Shown: positions 1 through 7,991, counted from the first letter of the stretch. The stretch: 35,348 nucleotides of DNA from Clostridiales bacterium UBA6468 (GCA_002436765.1 DJNI01000066.1:16466-51813); one strand, 5' to 3'. Notes: generated by a model not told the origin, from the sequence alone. Translations and numbers: made by a program.

Positions 1-1868
1 ATCTGGGTACCGAATGGGTAGTAGCTGGACATGGCAACCATACCGACCGCAACTTTTTTCCCGCTGGCGGTAATGCCCTTGGCATTGGGACCGCAGCACT
101 TGGTGCAGGCACAGTAATGGGTCACATTGACTTCAAGGGAGTAAAGCGGTTCGCCATAGGCTGGGCTGCCCACGTCCTGCGAAAAATTGACCCCAGATGG
201 CCTTCGCAGAACCAGTTTGGAGTCATAGCCGGGGGTATTGATATGGACGCCAACGCCCCCCTCAGAATGCACCCATTTCCGGTTGCCGCTCTCATCGTAA
301 CCGGCGAAAATAAGAACATGGTCCGTAGTTCCGCCGTCATTCAGGAGGAAACCGAGATCACCGGGAAGAAGCTCCGCCTCGGAAATGGGAGTGGAGCTTG
401 TGTACTGCGCCCATGAGCCGGCCTGAATGCTGATGCCAAGGGCGGTTTTGTACACCCAGTCGGTAAACCTGGAGCAATCCAGCCCATACGGACGAATCGT
501 TCCCGTGGAACTTGATCCGGCGGCAGTTACCAGCTTGGGAGTGTTCCATTCGTCATTCCATCCGGCCTCGCTTTTGCCTCCCCAGAAATAAGGAACCTTT
601 CCTACCAGCGACAGAGCAGTTGTAACGATATGCTTTCTGGTGTCATTACAGCTGAGGCTGTTGACAAATGCGATCAGCTCAGCATCTGTGAGGGGAACGG
701 ACGTGCCGCTTCCCAAAGTGCCGTATAGGGTCATCTTTAAGGCGTTGGCCATATTCTGAATTACCTCACCGTAGGTCAGATTGAATTGGGGGTATTGTGC
801 TGAGGTGTCAATGCCAAAGGCTTCCAGAATCACCGAATTGTCGAAGGGCGAAATGGTACATTCCACATACTTGATAATTTCGGTGGTCGGTTCCAGCGTT
901 TCGTCACCGTCTGGTTCATAATAGGTCTCTGTCCGGGTGCCGGAAATCTTACTGCCGGAGTAGGTCGGTACTGTCACGGAAACTGCTTTGTACTTAGGAA
1001 CCGTGATTTCTTCATCAGATTCATTCGCCTCGTCCGGAAGATAGTAGCGCCGCCGTTCAGTGGTGTAGTTATAGCGGGGAACGTTATTGACAATGCCTGC
1101 CGATTCAATGCGTGTCACAACGGTTACTGTCACGGGTTTGTAAGTGGAATAACTTACAGGTACGAGCCTTTCCTGCTGCCGTTCTACGTAGGAAACCGGA
1201 AACATCTGATCGGAGATTCTGGCCAGCTTCGCCACCATATCCTCCACGGATGTGCCTTTCTGCTGTAAGGAAGCGGAATAGGCGGCCAGAATGTAACAGA
1301 CATCATAACCGGCAGATGATTGCGCATGGTTGATAAGGGCATCCATGGAAAGGTCATAGTCGTAACCGCCATCCAGAATAATTTCCTCGACTCTGGCAAG
1401 GGACTGGTCATACCCTGCGTCGATCACTGCCGATACCGCATTGGACATTTCGGAGTAGGACGATTCCAGCGTGACTCCTTCTGCGGGAGGAACCCCGTTC
1501 AGGCCAAACACACTGTCCAGAACGATACTCGGGATGGAGCAGATAAGAATGACGATAATCAGGAGGAAAAGGCAGATGCAGACCAGAACCTTGAACAAGC
1601 TGTGGCGCATTGCCCACGCGGCGGAAAGAATTGCGCCCAACGGGCCTCCGGCGGCAGTGCCTGCGGCGATTTCAGCAACGGCTTTGCCGCTTTCCGCACC
1701 GGCTTGAACCACTGCGGCGGCCGCATTTGCTGTTGCTTCCGCGCCTTTTACGGCTGCCTCTGCGGCAGCATCATGAGAGATTTGCTTCGCTGCCTGAATT
1801 GCTTTCCCGGCAGCTTGACCAAAATTGTCTTGACCATCGCCGATCTGATCTTTTTCCGGCTCGGCCAT
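1..1868 (-). CDS. C40 (NlpC/P60) peptidase with 3D domain, conjugative-element wall hydrolase (partial, 3' end outside window)
   Basis: A VirB1-like cell-wall hydrolase that would open peptidoglycan for the conjugation channel. The ATG at 1868 follows a strong GGAGGTGAT site. About 622 residues are visible. Residues 1-90 are Ala-rich and probably cytoplasmic, with one membrane segment at about 93-119. A long extracellular linker follows, then an NlpC/P60 domain at about 425-545 with apparent catalytic Cys465 (in GLDCSRF), His517 (in DHVLIF) and His534. From about residue 573 there is a Cys-rich start of a 3D domain (HYCACTKCC, then TASG). The protein runs off the window within that domain, so its last catalytic Asp residues are not seen. 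It lies 66 bases after the virB6-like gene, with a terminator-like hairpin between them. C40 proteins of this kind are typical of Tn1549-like elements in Firmicutes. The family call is firm; the role in transfer is inferred from context. Confidence 0.85.
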   Translation of the reverse strand, partial: MAEPEKDQIGDGQDNFGQAAGKAIQAAKQISHDAAAEAAVKGAEATANAAAAVVQAGAESGKAVAEIAAGTAAGGPLGAILSAAWAMRHSLFKVLVCICLFLLIIVILICSIPSIVLDSVFGLNGVPPAEGVTLESSYSEMSNAVSAVIDAGYDQSLARVEEIILDGGYDYDLSMDALINHAQSSAGYDVCYILAAYSASLQQKGTSVEDMVAKLARISDQMFPVSYVERQQERLVPVSYSTYKPVTVTVVTRIESAGIVNNVPRYNYTTERRRYYLPDEANESDEEITVPKYKAVSVTVPTYSGSKISGTRTETYYEPDGDETLEPTTEIIKYVECTISPFDNSVILEAFGIDTSAQYPQFNLTYGEVIQNMANALKMTLYGTLGSGTSVPLTDAELIAFVNSLSCNDTRKHIVTTALSLVGKVPYFWGGKSEAGWNDEWNTPKLVTAAGSSSTGTIRPYGLDCSRFTDWVYKTALGISIQAGSWAQYTSSTPISEAELLPGDLGFLLNDGGTTDHVLIFAGYDESGNRKWVHSEGGVGVHINTPGYDSKLVLRRPSGVNFSQDVGSPAYGEPLYSLEVNVTHYCACTKCCGPNAKGITASGKKVAVGMVAMSSYYPFGTQ

Positions 1869-1891
1869 GGAATCACCTCCATTTTGGAATG

Positions 1892-1928
1892 AAAAAAGGC
1901 CATGATCGTGAGATTCACAACCATGGCC
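1892..1928 (-). terminator. Terminator-like hairpin in the leader of the C40 peptidase gene
   Basis: On the minus strand a 14-pair stem (GGCCATG closing with CATGGCC, arms at 1922-1928 and 1898-1904, inner pairs continuing with two G-U pairs) is followed directly by six T's at 1892-1897. It starts 7 bases after the virB6-like stop codon and ends 12 bases before the ribosome binding site of the next gene. No separate promoter can fit between them, so it is better read as an attenuator than as a simple operon end. Confidence 0.75.
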
Positions 1929-1934
1929 ATCTGG

Positions 1935-4436
1935 TTACATTTTTCTTTTTGGGGGCTTTCGTTCGATATCTCCGCGCTTTTCAGGCTCAGCGAATCGGGT
2001 GGGCGTCTGCTTGTAACGAATGGTTTCCACATTGGTCGTGCGGAGTTTCCCGTTGTCATAGACAGGCTTACCGTTCTCGTAGACGGGTTTGCGGTCGACA
2101 GCGGCATCGCCCTGAATTGCGTACCACTGACTGCCGCGGGAATCCTCGAAGACCTGATAGTCACCACGAGGTGCGGCATATCTGGCGATATCATAGAACT
2201 TCGCGCCGGAGCCATCCTCGTGCCGAACTTCAAAGTAGCCGTCCTGACGGTGTGTGCCGTCAACCTGAGAAACAGGAAGGTCATAGCCGGGCATGAAGTT
2301 TTGGAAGGCTGCCTGATTATAGGCAGCTGCGGCCTCGCCAGCTTCAAACTGGGGAATGTTGCCCTGCTGCTGCATGGCATACCAATCCACACCGTTGGAA
2401 GACTGCATGACGCTGTGGGGCGCATCGGGTTCCTGATAATAGGCGCTGTTGTACCAGAGTGTGTTGCCTCCATCCGGGGAACTGGCTTCGATAACGCCGT
2501 CGCCCACGGTGCGCAGGGAAGTACCCTCCGGTGCGCTGGGGAAGGTTGCTGCCACAAGGGGCGCCTCGGAATAAAATCCCTGACCAACGGTTTCTCCATG
2601 ATCTGCAAATTGAGCGCCGTTCTGGGGAGACTCACTAAAGCCACCCGCATATGCAGCACCAAAGTGTTGTGCTTCGGGGGCGTTGTCGTAAACGGTATCC
2701 ACGGAGGGAGCGCCATTTCCATATCCAATGGACGGTTGATCTCCTCCGCCCACAGGGGATGCGGCAACTCCTGTAAGCAGGGTACTCTCCGGAGCCGGGG
2801 TATCCGCTGCACCAATTCCGTCTGCTGCGCCGGGGTAAGTCACCATACCGGGATGGCCTTCAACGCCATCGTGGGTAAGCGTCTCGCCAAAGTTCTGGCC
2901 GCTTTCGCTGGGCTGAGATGCTCCGAAAGCACCATCACCTGCTGCTGTGTTGGGGATATCTGCTCCAACACCATGGAAGGTGGGTACATCGTAGAAGGCA
3001 CCGCGACCCTCGCCACTTGCCATCTGATACCACTGACTTCCATCCGTTGCAGTAACTACGCTGTGGGGAACTTCCGGCTTTTCAAACTGAGAGGCGTTGA
3101 ACATGTCCACAGAAGCCGTTTTGCCATCCGCGGAAACTGCGGTTGTGCTGATGTGGCCACCCGTGATTTGGGTCCCCTGAAGCTGGAAGCCCAGCATTTG
3201 CGGCATATAGTTGCCAAGGCTCCGGTCCGCTATATCACCGGCAATCGTGCCGGAAGTACTGGGCGATCTGGCCGCTACAGAGGAAATGGAGTTCCCATTC
3301 AGGGTAGCGCCATTCCGGGCGGCGATACCGCCGAAGGCACGGCCAACGAATCCGGCGCCGCCATTGAAGCCCATGCGGGAGCCACCTTCTACAACGGCAT
3401 CACGGACATAGGAGTTGGGGCTGAATCTGGAAGCGAAACCGGAGGCAAAGCCATTTGCGGCAGCACCGGTTCCGGTAGCAGCGGCATTTCCGCCCCGGCC
3501 GAAGATACTGCCCGCACTGCGAACACTGCTGCCTGCCCCGGAGATGACTCTGGCAGCCATCATCAGTTCCATGCCCATGCTGGATCCGGTCTGCGCCACA
3601 TTCAGGCCGATGGATGCCAGATAGCTGTCGAATCGCTGGGCGCACTTCAGATAAGCCAGTGCGCAGAACATCCACAGGAAAATGCTTCCTTTACCGGTGG
3701 TCAGCGCACCGCCGTTTGCGATGAACTGTCCCATGGACGAGGCAAAACCACGAAGGAACCAGACATTCATGACAAGGAGCAGCAGTTGGGAACCAACCAT
3801 TCTGCACCAGGATTTGAACACGGTATTCGTGGTTTTGGAGCCGCCCATAGAAAAGGCGAGAGGCGAGGTATAGCACAGGACACCAACAACGATATACCGT
3901 TCAACGGTTTCCAGCAGGAGCTTGAAGTAGTTCCACCCCAGAGCGATTTCCAGAATGAGGATCAGGATCAGACCCACAACGGTTGCAGCTGACACAATCG
4001 TCAGCAGGCCATTGGTGAGGGTTTGCTCCACGCCCGCAAAGGTGAAATCCTCTGCGGGCATGGATAATTCCATAAGAGTTGTATAGGGCGCCCGCGCAAT
4101 GTTCAGGCACAGAGAGAAAATGGGCTTGGCATAGCCGATCAGAAGGCCGTAGACAGAACTCCGGAGCAGCAGATGCCAAGGGTTTTCAGCTTCTGTGATG
4201 GGGCCTCCAAATGCACGAAACAGCTGCCATATGGTAATCAGAATTAAGATCGCCCAAGCTGTTACCTGCATGACATCGTAGGCTTTGGTGACGAAGGGGA
4301 AGTATTCTTCCATCGCCGTCATATCGGTACCGAGCGCTTCAAGGAACAGCCCGGATACCGCGTCAAACAGCTGGGAAACGATACTTGCCACCCAATTGAC
4401 GATACCCTCGAATATCCAGTCTAGTATGGGTATCAC
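1935..4436 (-). CDS. VirB6/TrbL-like conjugal transfer channel protein
   Basis: A polytopic inner-membrane component of a type IV secretion system, expected to form part of the DNA-transfer channel. The first ~300 residues hold several hydrophobic segments (about 53-75, 115-135, 155-185, 190-215, 230-285), in the pattern of VirB6/TrbL proteins of Clostridia conjugative elements. The remaining ~530 residues are a soluble, Gly/Ala/Gln-rich tail ending in a basic stretch. The tail contains three spaced copies of a ~35-residue module ending in G-x-x-WY (about 440-472, 655-688, 740-773). The start is uncertain: the only standard in-frame start, GTG at 4436, lies inside the GGAGGTGAT ribosome binding site. 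The codon at ideal spacing, 4427-4425, is ATA. It lies between the VirB2-like gene and the C40 peptidase. The family call is confident; the tail function is unknown. Confidence 0.82.
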   Translation of the reverse strand: MIPILDWIFEGIVNWVASIVSQLFDAVSGLFLEALGTDMTAMEEYFPFVTKAYDVMQVTAWAILILITIWQLFRAFGGPITEAENPWHLLLRSSVYGLLIGYAKPIFSLCLNIARAPYTTLMELSMPAEDFTFAGVEQTLTNGLLTIVSAATVVGLILILILEIALGWNYFKLLLETVERYIVVGVLCYTSPLAFSMGGSKTTNTVFKSWCRMVGSQLLLLVMNVWFLRGFASSMGQFIANGGALTTGKGSIFLWMFCALAYLKCAQRFDSYLASIGLNVAQTGSSMGMELMMAARVISGAGSSVRSAGSIFGRGGNAAATGTGAAANGFASGFASRFSPNSYVRDAVVEGGSRMGFNGGAGFVGRAFGGIAARNGATLNGNSISSVAARSPSTSGTIAGDIADRSLGNYMPQMLGFQLQGTQITGGHISTTAVSADGKTASVDMFNASQFEKPEVPHSVVTATDGSQWYQMASGEGRGAFYDVPTFHGVGADIPNTAAGDGAFGASQPSESGQNFGETLTHDGVEGHPGMVTYPGAADGIGAADTPAPESTLLTGVAASPVGGGDQPSIGYGNGAPSVDTVYDNAPEAQHFGAAYAGGFSESPQNGAQFADHGETVGQGFYSEAPLVAATFPSAPEGTSLRTVGDGVIEASSPDGGNTLWYNSAYYQEPDAPHSVMQSSNGVDWYAMQQQGNIPQFEAGEAAAAYNQAAFQNFMPGYDLPVSQVDGTHRQDGYFEVRHEDGSGAKFYDIARYAAPRGDYQVFEDSRGSQWYAIQGDAAVDRKPVYENGKPVYDNGKLRTTNVETIRYKQTPTRFAEPEKRGDIERKPPKRKM

Positions 4437-4471
4437 CTCCTCGGTAAGTCTGGATATTCCCTATGCCTCGC

Positions 4472-4831
4472 TTAGCCAGAGTACCTGCCGCCCTGAATCA
4501 AGGGCTGCAGGTAGGCTACAACGAAGCCCAGAGAGTTCAGGATGATCCATGTCACGACGATGCGCTTCAGCCAGCTGGTAGCTTCTTCAACGGCTCGCTG
4601 ATTGCGGGAAATCATGCGGATCAGCAGTGCAATGGCTGCGACTGTGACGGCAACGATGGTGCTGATGGCAACGACCTGACCGTAAACATCCTTCAGGATC
4701 GTAGAGAAACGATCCCAGATGGTGTCTGCGAAAACGGGCTGGACTGCCAGCATGGTGGCCGCAGCCATACCAACTGCGGACCAGTAGGTGTTTCGGGCGA
4801 TGTCTTTGCCTCTGGTAATCTGTTTAACCAT
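4472..4831 (-). CDS. Small two-helix membrane protein, VirB2/TrbC pilin-like candidate
   Basis: A 119-residue protein beginning with a basic stretch and a signal-peptide-like hydrophobic segment (about 17-35) ending in Ala-Asp. Two further membrane helices follow at about 51-71 and 88-108, separated by a short basic loop. This layout matches VirB2/TrbC pilin subunits and the small Maff2-type proteins usually encoded just before the VirB6-like gene in Clostridia conjugative elements, and the next gene here is VirB6-like. The start ATG at 4831 has an AGGAGG site at good spacing. It is the first gene after a strong promoter at 4942-4969. Assignment to pilin rather than another small transfer protein is an inference from size, topology and neighbour. 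Confidence 0.6.
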   Translation of the reverse strand: MVKQITRGKDIARNTYWSAVGMAAATMLAVQPVFADTIWDRFSTILKDVYGQVVAISTIVAVTVAAIALLIRMISRNQRAVEEATSWLKRIVVTWIILNSLGFVVAYLQPLIQGGRYSG

Positions 4832-4865
4832 GTGCTACTTCCTCCTTTCTTGGTGATGAAACGAC

Positions 4866-4913
4866 AAAAGGCACCATTCTGAGGAGCCAAAATCAGCTCT
4901 CAAAACAGTGCCT
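4866..4913 (-). terminator. Terminator-like hairpin in the leader of the VirB2-like gene
   Basis: On the minus strand AGGCAC (4913-4908) pairs with GTGCCT (4874-4869). An inner imperfect stem (GAGAGC with GCTCCTC) supports it, and it is followed by TTTGTCG. It lies between the promoter at 4942-4969 and the start codon at 4831, so a transcript from that promoter must pass it. The T run is short, so it could be a regulatory stem rather than an efficient terminator. Confidence 0.45.
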
Positions 4914-4941
4914 GATCGTTTCGTCCACTTTGGACGATAAG

Positions 4942-4969
4942 ATTATATCACATTGCCATTCTCTAGTCA
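4942..4969 (-). promoter_or_regulatory. Extended -10 promoter for the VirB2/VirB6-like genes
   Basis: Minus strand: -35 TGACTA (4969-4964), 16-base spacer, and -10 TATAAT (4947-4942) preceded by TG one base upstream. A small inverted repeat (CGTCCA, 3-base loop, TGGACG at 4922-4936) lies just downstream, near or after the start of transcription. Confidence 0.65.
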
Positions 4970-5027
4970 TCAGCAAAGACCTGCCAAAATGTTTTCGTAT
5001 GTTTCATCCCGTTCGCCATCCCATCTT

Positions 5028-5654
5028 TTACACCTCTTCGAGGATGGTGAGGACTTCAAGCCACGAGGCAGTTTCCCCGGAGGGGGCAGACCACAGCCGA
5101 ATGGACATGATCGTGATGGCTTCCCTTCGTAAGCGGTAATAAGTTCTTGACGTCATGCGAAGCTCTTTGAGGATTTCTTCATGTTTTCTCTCAACAGGGT
5201 CAAGATATGTCGTATAGAGGACGGAGTACAGGTCTTCTCCGTTGCCGGGTTTCTTCCGGATAACCGCAAGGGCTTCATGGATGCGATCTACCAGATATCG
5301 GGTCTTCATCATGGCATTTACCCGGCTTTCGATCCGCGCGTTTTCGAGGGAGGTCTGGATATCGATTTTCTCTGCCAGAGCGTCGATGTCATGTACAGGG
5401 ACTTCCAGCTCGTCGGACAGTTCTCCGGGGATGCATTCCAATACCCAGATAATAAGGCGATACTGGCTCAGCAAGACCTCGGTATTGTGATATGCTCGCT
5501 GTGCAGTATCCTTTTTGGCCTTTCGGACACGCTCGTTGTCGATGTTATGATCTTCAAGGACACCTTTCCGTGTCAGGAAATCTACAAAGGAGGCGGATTG
5601 CAGCTGAATCTGCTCCTCCTGTGCATCGTATAATGACGGTTTTTTACTTTTCAT
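5028..5654 (-). CDS. ArpU-like transcriptional regulator of the conjugative element (putative)
   Basis: A 208-residue soluble, largely helical, charged protein. The C-terminal third (about 150-195) reads like a sigma-region-4 or ArpU-type helix-turn-helix: a run of DPVERKHEEIL, then a recognition-helix-like MTSRTYYRLRREAI. ArpU/LtrA-type proteins act as late transcriptional activators in phages and mobile elements of Firmicutes. The start overlaps the stop of the upstream gene by 4 bases (ATGA), so the two are translationally coupled. It is followed by the promoter of the VirB2-like gene, so it could act on that promoter, but nothing in the sequence shows this directly. Confidence 0.5.
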   Translation of the reverse strand: MKSKKPSLYDAQEEQIQLQSASFVDFLTRKGVLEDHNIDNERVRKAKKDTAQRAYHNTEVLLSQYRLIIWVLECIPGELSDELEVPVHDIDALAEKIDIQTSLENARIESRVNAMMKTRYLVDRIHEALAVIRKKPGNGEDLYSVLYTTYLDPVERKHEEILKELRMTSRTYYRLRREAITIMSIRLWSAPSGETASWLEVLTILEEV

Positions 5655-6724
5655 AGCAAAATCTCCTTGCTGTTGTATTCGTGATTTTCAACTTGTGTAC
5701 ACGGCCCTCTGATTTCGTACCCAGGACGGAAAAAACAGGGTGTTCCCGTTAACATACCCGGACAGGCATAATGGTAGTTCCTACAATGCTTACAGTTCCA
5801 ACCATGAGAAAGATACGCACGCGTTATGGGGACAGAAAGCGCAACGCGGCATACTGGAGCCGCAGAAACAGGCTGTACCTGCTGGGACGAAATGACCGTT
5901 TTGCTATACCATGCAACCATGTGGTTTACACGTAAATTCTCACTGTTGCCCTTGTACTTGTAGGTTGAGCAAATAAGTATTTCACGCAAAATACGCATAA
6001 CCATCTCCTGCTCCGGAAGCTGAATATCAGCCCCGGTCGGATAGGAAGCGTTAAACACGAGACAGCCATAGGAACTGGGCAGCCGGTACAGAGGAAAGAC
6101 ATCCCCATGCTTTTTGAAGAACCTCCATACCTTTGTTTTCTCCCAGCCCCAACGCTCTCCCAGCGTTTCCAAAGTCAGGACGCTCCCGAATCTACCGTAT
6201 TGCACGACAGGTGCAAGAAACGAGAAGGCGTTCCCATAGTCCTCATAGGCGGTATGACACCACAGATCAAGCCATGCATCCGCTTCATCGAAAACTCTCT
6301 TAGCGTCTGCCAGCCGCTGCGTGATGTTTCGCGGCAGGCATAGAAAGCCGTACCCTGTGGAAGCGTAAACAGCCCCGGACATACATTCAGCCCCGGAACA
6401 CTTAACGACCCAATCGGTGATCTCATAGGTCAGCTTTTTTGTCTGACTGTCAAGAGAGTATTTCAGAAAACCAAGGGAGAAAAGCTCGTCAAGAATCTGC
6501 AGCGCCTTGACACGGCTTCTGACACCCAGAATACTCTTGAGACCGACAACACCACCCGCCCACATTCCGGGGGCTACGGGATTGCTGTGGCCGCAGTAAC
6601 TGGCATTGCCCTTGCGGAAGGCTGCGCGGGAGGCAAGCATGGCCCAGTAGGCCATCAGCCCTTTTCCCATATCCGGAATATCTCTGGGCAGCTTGACCCA
6701 CTGATATTTGCGCAGACACTTCAT
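5651..6724 (-). CDS. Winged-helix-like mobile-element protein with C-terminal Cys cluster (function unknown)
   Basis: A 357-residue protein that I cannot assign firmly. The N-terminal ~110 residues look like a winged-helix fold of the replication-initiator or DNA-binding type: a basic start, a helical region, then a segment ending in LGVRSRVKALQILDELFSLG that resembles a recognition helix and wing. A second helix-turn-helix-like stretch is near 188-210 (TLETLGERWGWEKTKVWRFF). Near the C terminus NCKHC and further His and Cys residues (about 308-330) resemble a zinc site. The start ATG has a GGGAGGAAAG site. It is coupled by a 4-base overlap to the ArpU-like gene. A regulatory or replication role in the element is an inference. 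Confidence 0.5.
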   Translation of the reverse strand: MKCLRKYQWVKLPRDIPDMGKGLMAYWAMLASRAAFRKGNASYCGHSNPVAPGMWAGGVVGLKSILGVRSRVKALQILDELFSLGFLKYSLDSQTKKLTYEITDWVVKCSGAECMSGAVYASTGYGFLCLPRNITQRLADAKRVFDEADAWLDLWCHTAYEDYGNAFSFLAPVVQYGRFGSVLTLETLGERWGWEKTKVWRFFKKHGDVFPLYRLPSSYGCLVFNASYPTGADIQLPEQEMVMRILREILICSTYKYKGNSENLRVNHMVAWYSKTVISSQQVQPVSAAPVCRVALSVPITRAYLSHGWNCKHCRNYHYACPGMLTGTPCFFRPGYEIRGPCTQVENHEYNSKEILL

Positions 6725-6742
6725 GTTGCTTTCCTCCCTGTG

Positions 6743-6776
6743 AAATAGAAAAGACCAGCAGGAATGCTCCTACTGG
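6743..6776 (-). terminator. Terminator-like hairpin before the winged-helix-like gene
   Basis: Minus-strand CCAGTAGGA (6776-6768) pairs with TCCTGCTGG (6763-6755), including one U-G pair, over a 4-base loop. It is followed by TCTTTTCTATTT. It begins 13 bases after the stop of the upstream DUF5348 gene, and the T run ends next to the ribosome binding site of the next gene. No promoter fits between the hairpin and that gene. Confidence 0.65.
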
Positions 6777-6788
6777 CCAGTTATGCTT

Positions 6789-7013
6789 TTAGATGCGGAC
6801 GATCAAACCGACGAGATCATCCGTATCGACGCCGACGAGATACCAATCGTTTCCCACTTCAATACGAGTGGAAACCCATCTCCCATTGATCTTTACATCG
6901 AAGGTTTCACCGCAATGCAATCCTCCGTAATAGTTATTGGGAGAGAAGCGAATGTCCATCCGGCCTGTGTCTCGCTGTGGCACCAGTGTTCCTATTTTCA
7001 TAATTTCCTCCAA
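6789..7013 (-). CDS. DUF5348 family small protein
   Basis: A 74-residue protein. Its core (GRMDIRFSPNNYYGGLHCG, then an INGRWVSTRIE segment and a closing GLIVRI) closely matches the C-terminal half of the upstream 171-residue gene. This is the DUF5348 pattern, a small beta-rich family common in Clostridia conjugative elements and without a known function. It stands alone here, whereas its neighbour has the same domain fused to a DUF6462-like N terminus, so the two probably arose by duplication. A terminator-like hairpin lies just upstream at 7037-7073. An ATG at 7001, giving a protein four residues shorter, is an alternative start. Confidence 0.65.
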   Translation of the reverse strand: MEEIMKIGTLVPQRDTGRMDIRFSPNNYYGGLHCGETFDVKINGRWVSTRIEVGNDWYLVGVDTDDLVGLIVRI

Positions 7014-7032
7014 TCTGAATATGTCACTGTGC

Positions 7033-7073
7033 TAAAAGGCCCCGAACGGTGTGACAGAAACCGTCCGGGGCCT
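7033..7073 (-). terminator. Strong intrinsic terminator or attenuator before the DUF5348 gene
   Basis: Minus-strand 14-base arms (7073-7060 and 7050-7037) pair across a 9-base loop with a single imperfect pair and are followed by TTTAGC. The end of the T run is about 20 bases from the start codon at 7013, which leaves no room for a promoter. About 130 bases of leader separate it from the upstream gene. They contain a near-perfect GGAGGTGAT at about 7164 followed by only a very short frame, perhaps a leader peptide. Confidence 0.7.
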
Positions 7074-7206
7074 CATCCTGTGTGGCAGGATTTGGAAAGT
7101 TGCGCTATATCAAATTATGTGGAGCTATTCGGATGCTCCGAGCAAACGAGAAATTATCACCTCCAATGTGGGAGAAGTTAAGAATCGGACTTCCCGGAGT
7201 ACACAG

Positions 7207-7722
7207 CTATGCATAGTTGCATTTGTTGCTGCATCGCTTTTTGATTCTGACTGTCAGGCCGGTGATATCTTTTGTTTCAATACCAATCAGGATCCAGTTG
7301 TCAGCCATCTCAAGCCGTGTTGGAGTCCATTCTCCGTCTATCTGCACTTCCATTCGTGTTCCGCAGGAGAGAAAACCGTAGTAGTCATTTAGGCCAAAAC
7401 GAATGTTCATGCGACCGCTATTGGTGTCCAGTACAAGCGTTCCCTGCCTTGTGGATGCTTCTTTTCCATCGACGGCAAGCGACGACGCCATTTGCTCAAT
7501 ATGATATTGTTGCCGAAGATATTCATCAAAAATAGTACGGCGAATTAGCACCTTCTTGCCTATCTTATAGACAGCACCTGCTTCGTGAGCCAATCTGGTA
7601 AACATCTTCAAGCCCAAACCGTAATAATCTGCGCCTTGATAGTAAGTGATAAACTCGTGCTTCATGATCTCAATATCCTCATCATCCAGCTTATCAGAAA
7701 ACATCCACAGGTTCCCGCTCAT
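7207..7722 (-). CDS. DUF6462-DUF5348 two-domain protein
   Basis: A 171-residue protein in two parts. Residues about 15-75 (YYQGADYYGLGLKMFTRLAH, then a GAVYKIGKKVLIRRTIFDEYL segment) are homologous to the 90-residue protein of the gene just upstream: an excisionase-like helix-turn-helix with an A-x-Y-[RK]-I-[DG] core, as in DUF6462. Residues about 98-165 are a DUF5348 domain like that at 6789-7013. The start overlaps the upstream stop by 4 bases, so the pair is coupled. Small excisionase-like DNA-binding proteins are common at the ends of conjugative elements, but no integrase is visible next to these. The domain match is fairly clear; function is inferred. Confidence 0.65.
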   Translation of the reverse strand: MSGNLWMFSDKLDDEDIEIMKHEFITYYQGADYYGLGLKMFTRLAHEAGAVYKIGKKVLIRRTIFDEYLRQQYHIEQMASSLAVDGKEASTRQGTLVLDTNSGRMNIRFGLNDYYGFLSCGTRMEVQIDGEWTPTRLEMADNWILIGIETKDITGLTVRIKKRCSNKCNYA

Positions 7723-7991
7723 TGTTTTTCCTCCGCTTGCGTAAGGGTACTGGGCTCATGAAACTGCTCCAGATACTGATCGAAGATATCCCGGTTAATC
7801 AGCACAGTGCCATCGATACGATAAATGGCGCCTGCTTTGTTGGCCATCTCCAGAAGCTTCTTATGGTGGATGCTGTAAACAATCTCCGCGTCTTTATACC
7901 TTAGAAATTGCCGGCGCAGCCTTTTTGCACGCTCACGAACATCGTTTCGCTTTCCAAGTTCAAAGTATTCTTTTGTCTGTCCACTGATCAT
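7719..7991 (-). CDS. DUF6462-like small protein, excisionase-type DNA-binding candidate
   Basis: A 90-residue basic protein. Its C-terminal half (YKDAEIVYSIHHKKLLEMANKAG, then AIYRIDGTVLINRDIFDQYL) follows the helix-turn-helix-plus-wing pattern of excisionase or MerR-like DNA-binding domains and matches the N-terminal domain of the next gene. It is the element gene nearest the chromosomal boundary, a usual place for recombination directionality factors. AAAGGAT precedes the start codon by 11 bases. A role in excision is plausible but unproven. Confidence 0.6.
   Translation of the reverse strand: MISGQTKEYFELGKRNDVRERAKRLRRQFLRYKDAEIVYSIHHKKLLEMANKAGAIYRIDGTVLINRDIFDQYLEQFHEPSTLTQAEEKQ

Noticed and set aside
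1902..3992. A 696-codon plus-strand frame opposite the VirB6-like gene
   Set aside because: The minus strand has the membrane-protein pattern and the operon context. The plus product is a Gly/Cys-rich shadow.
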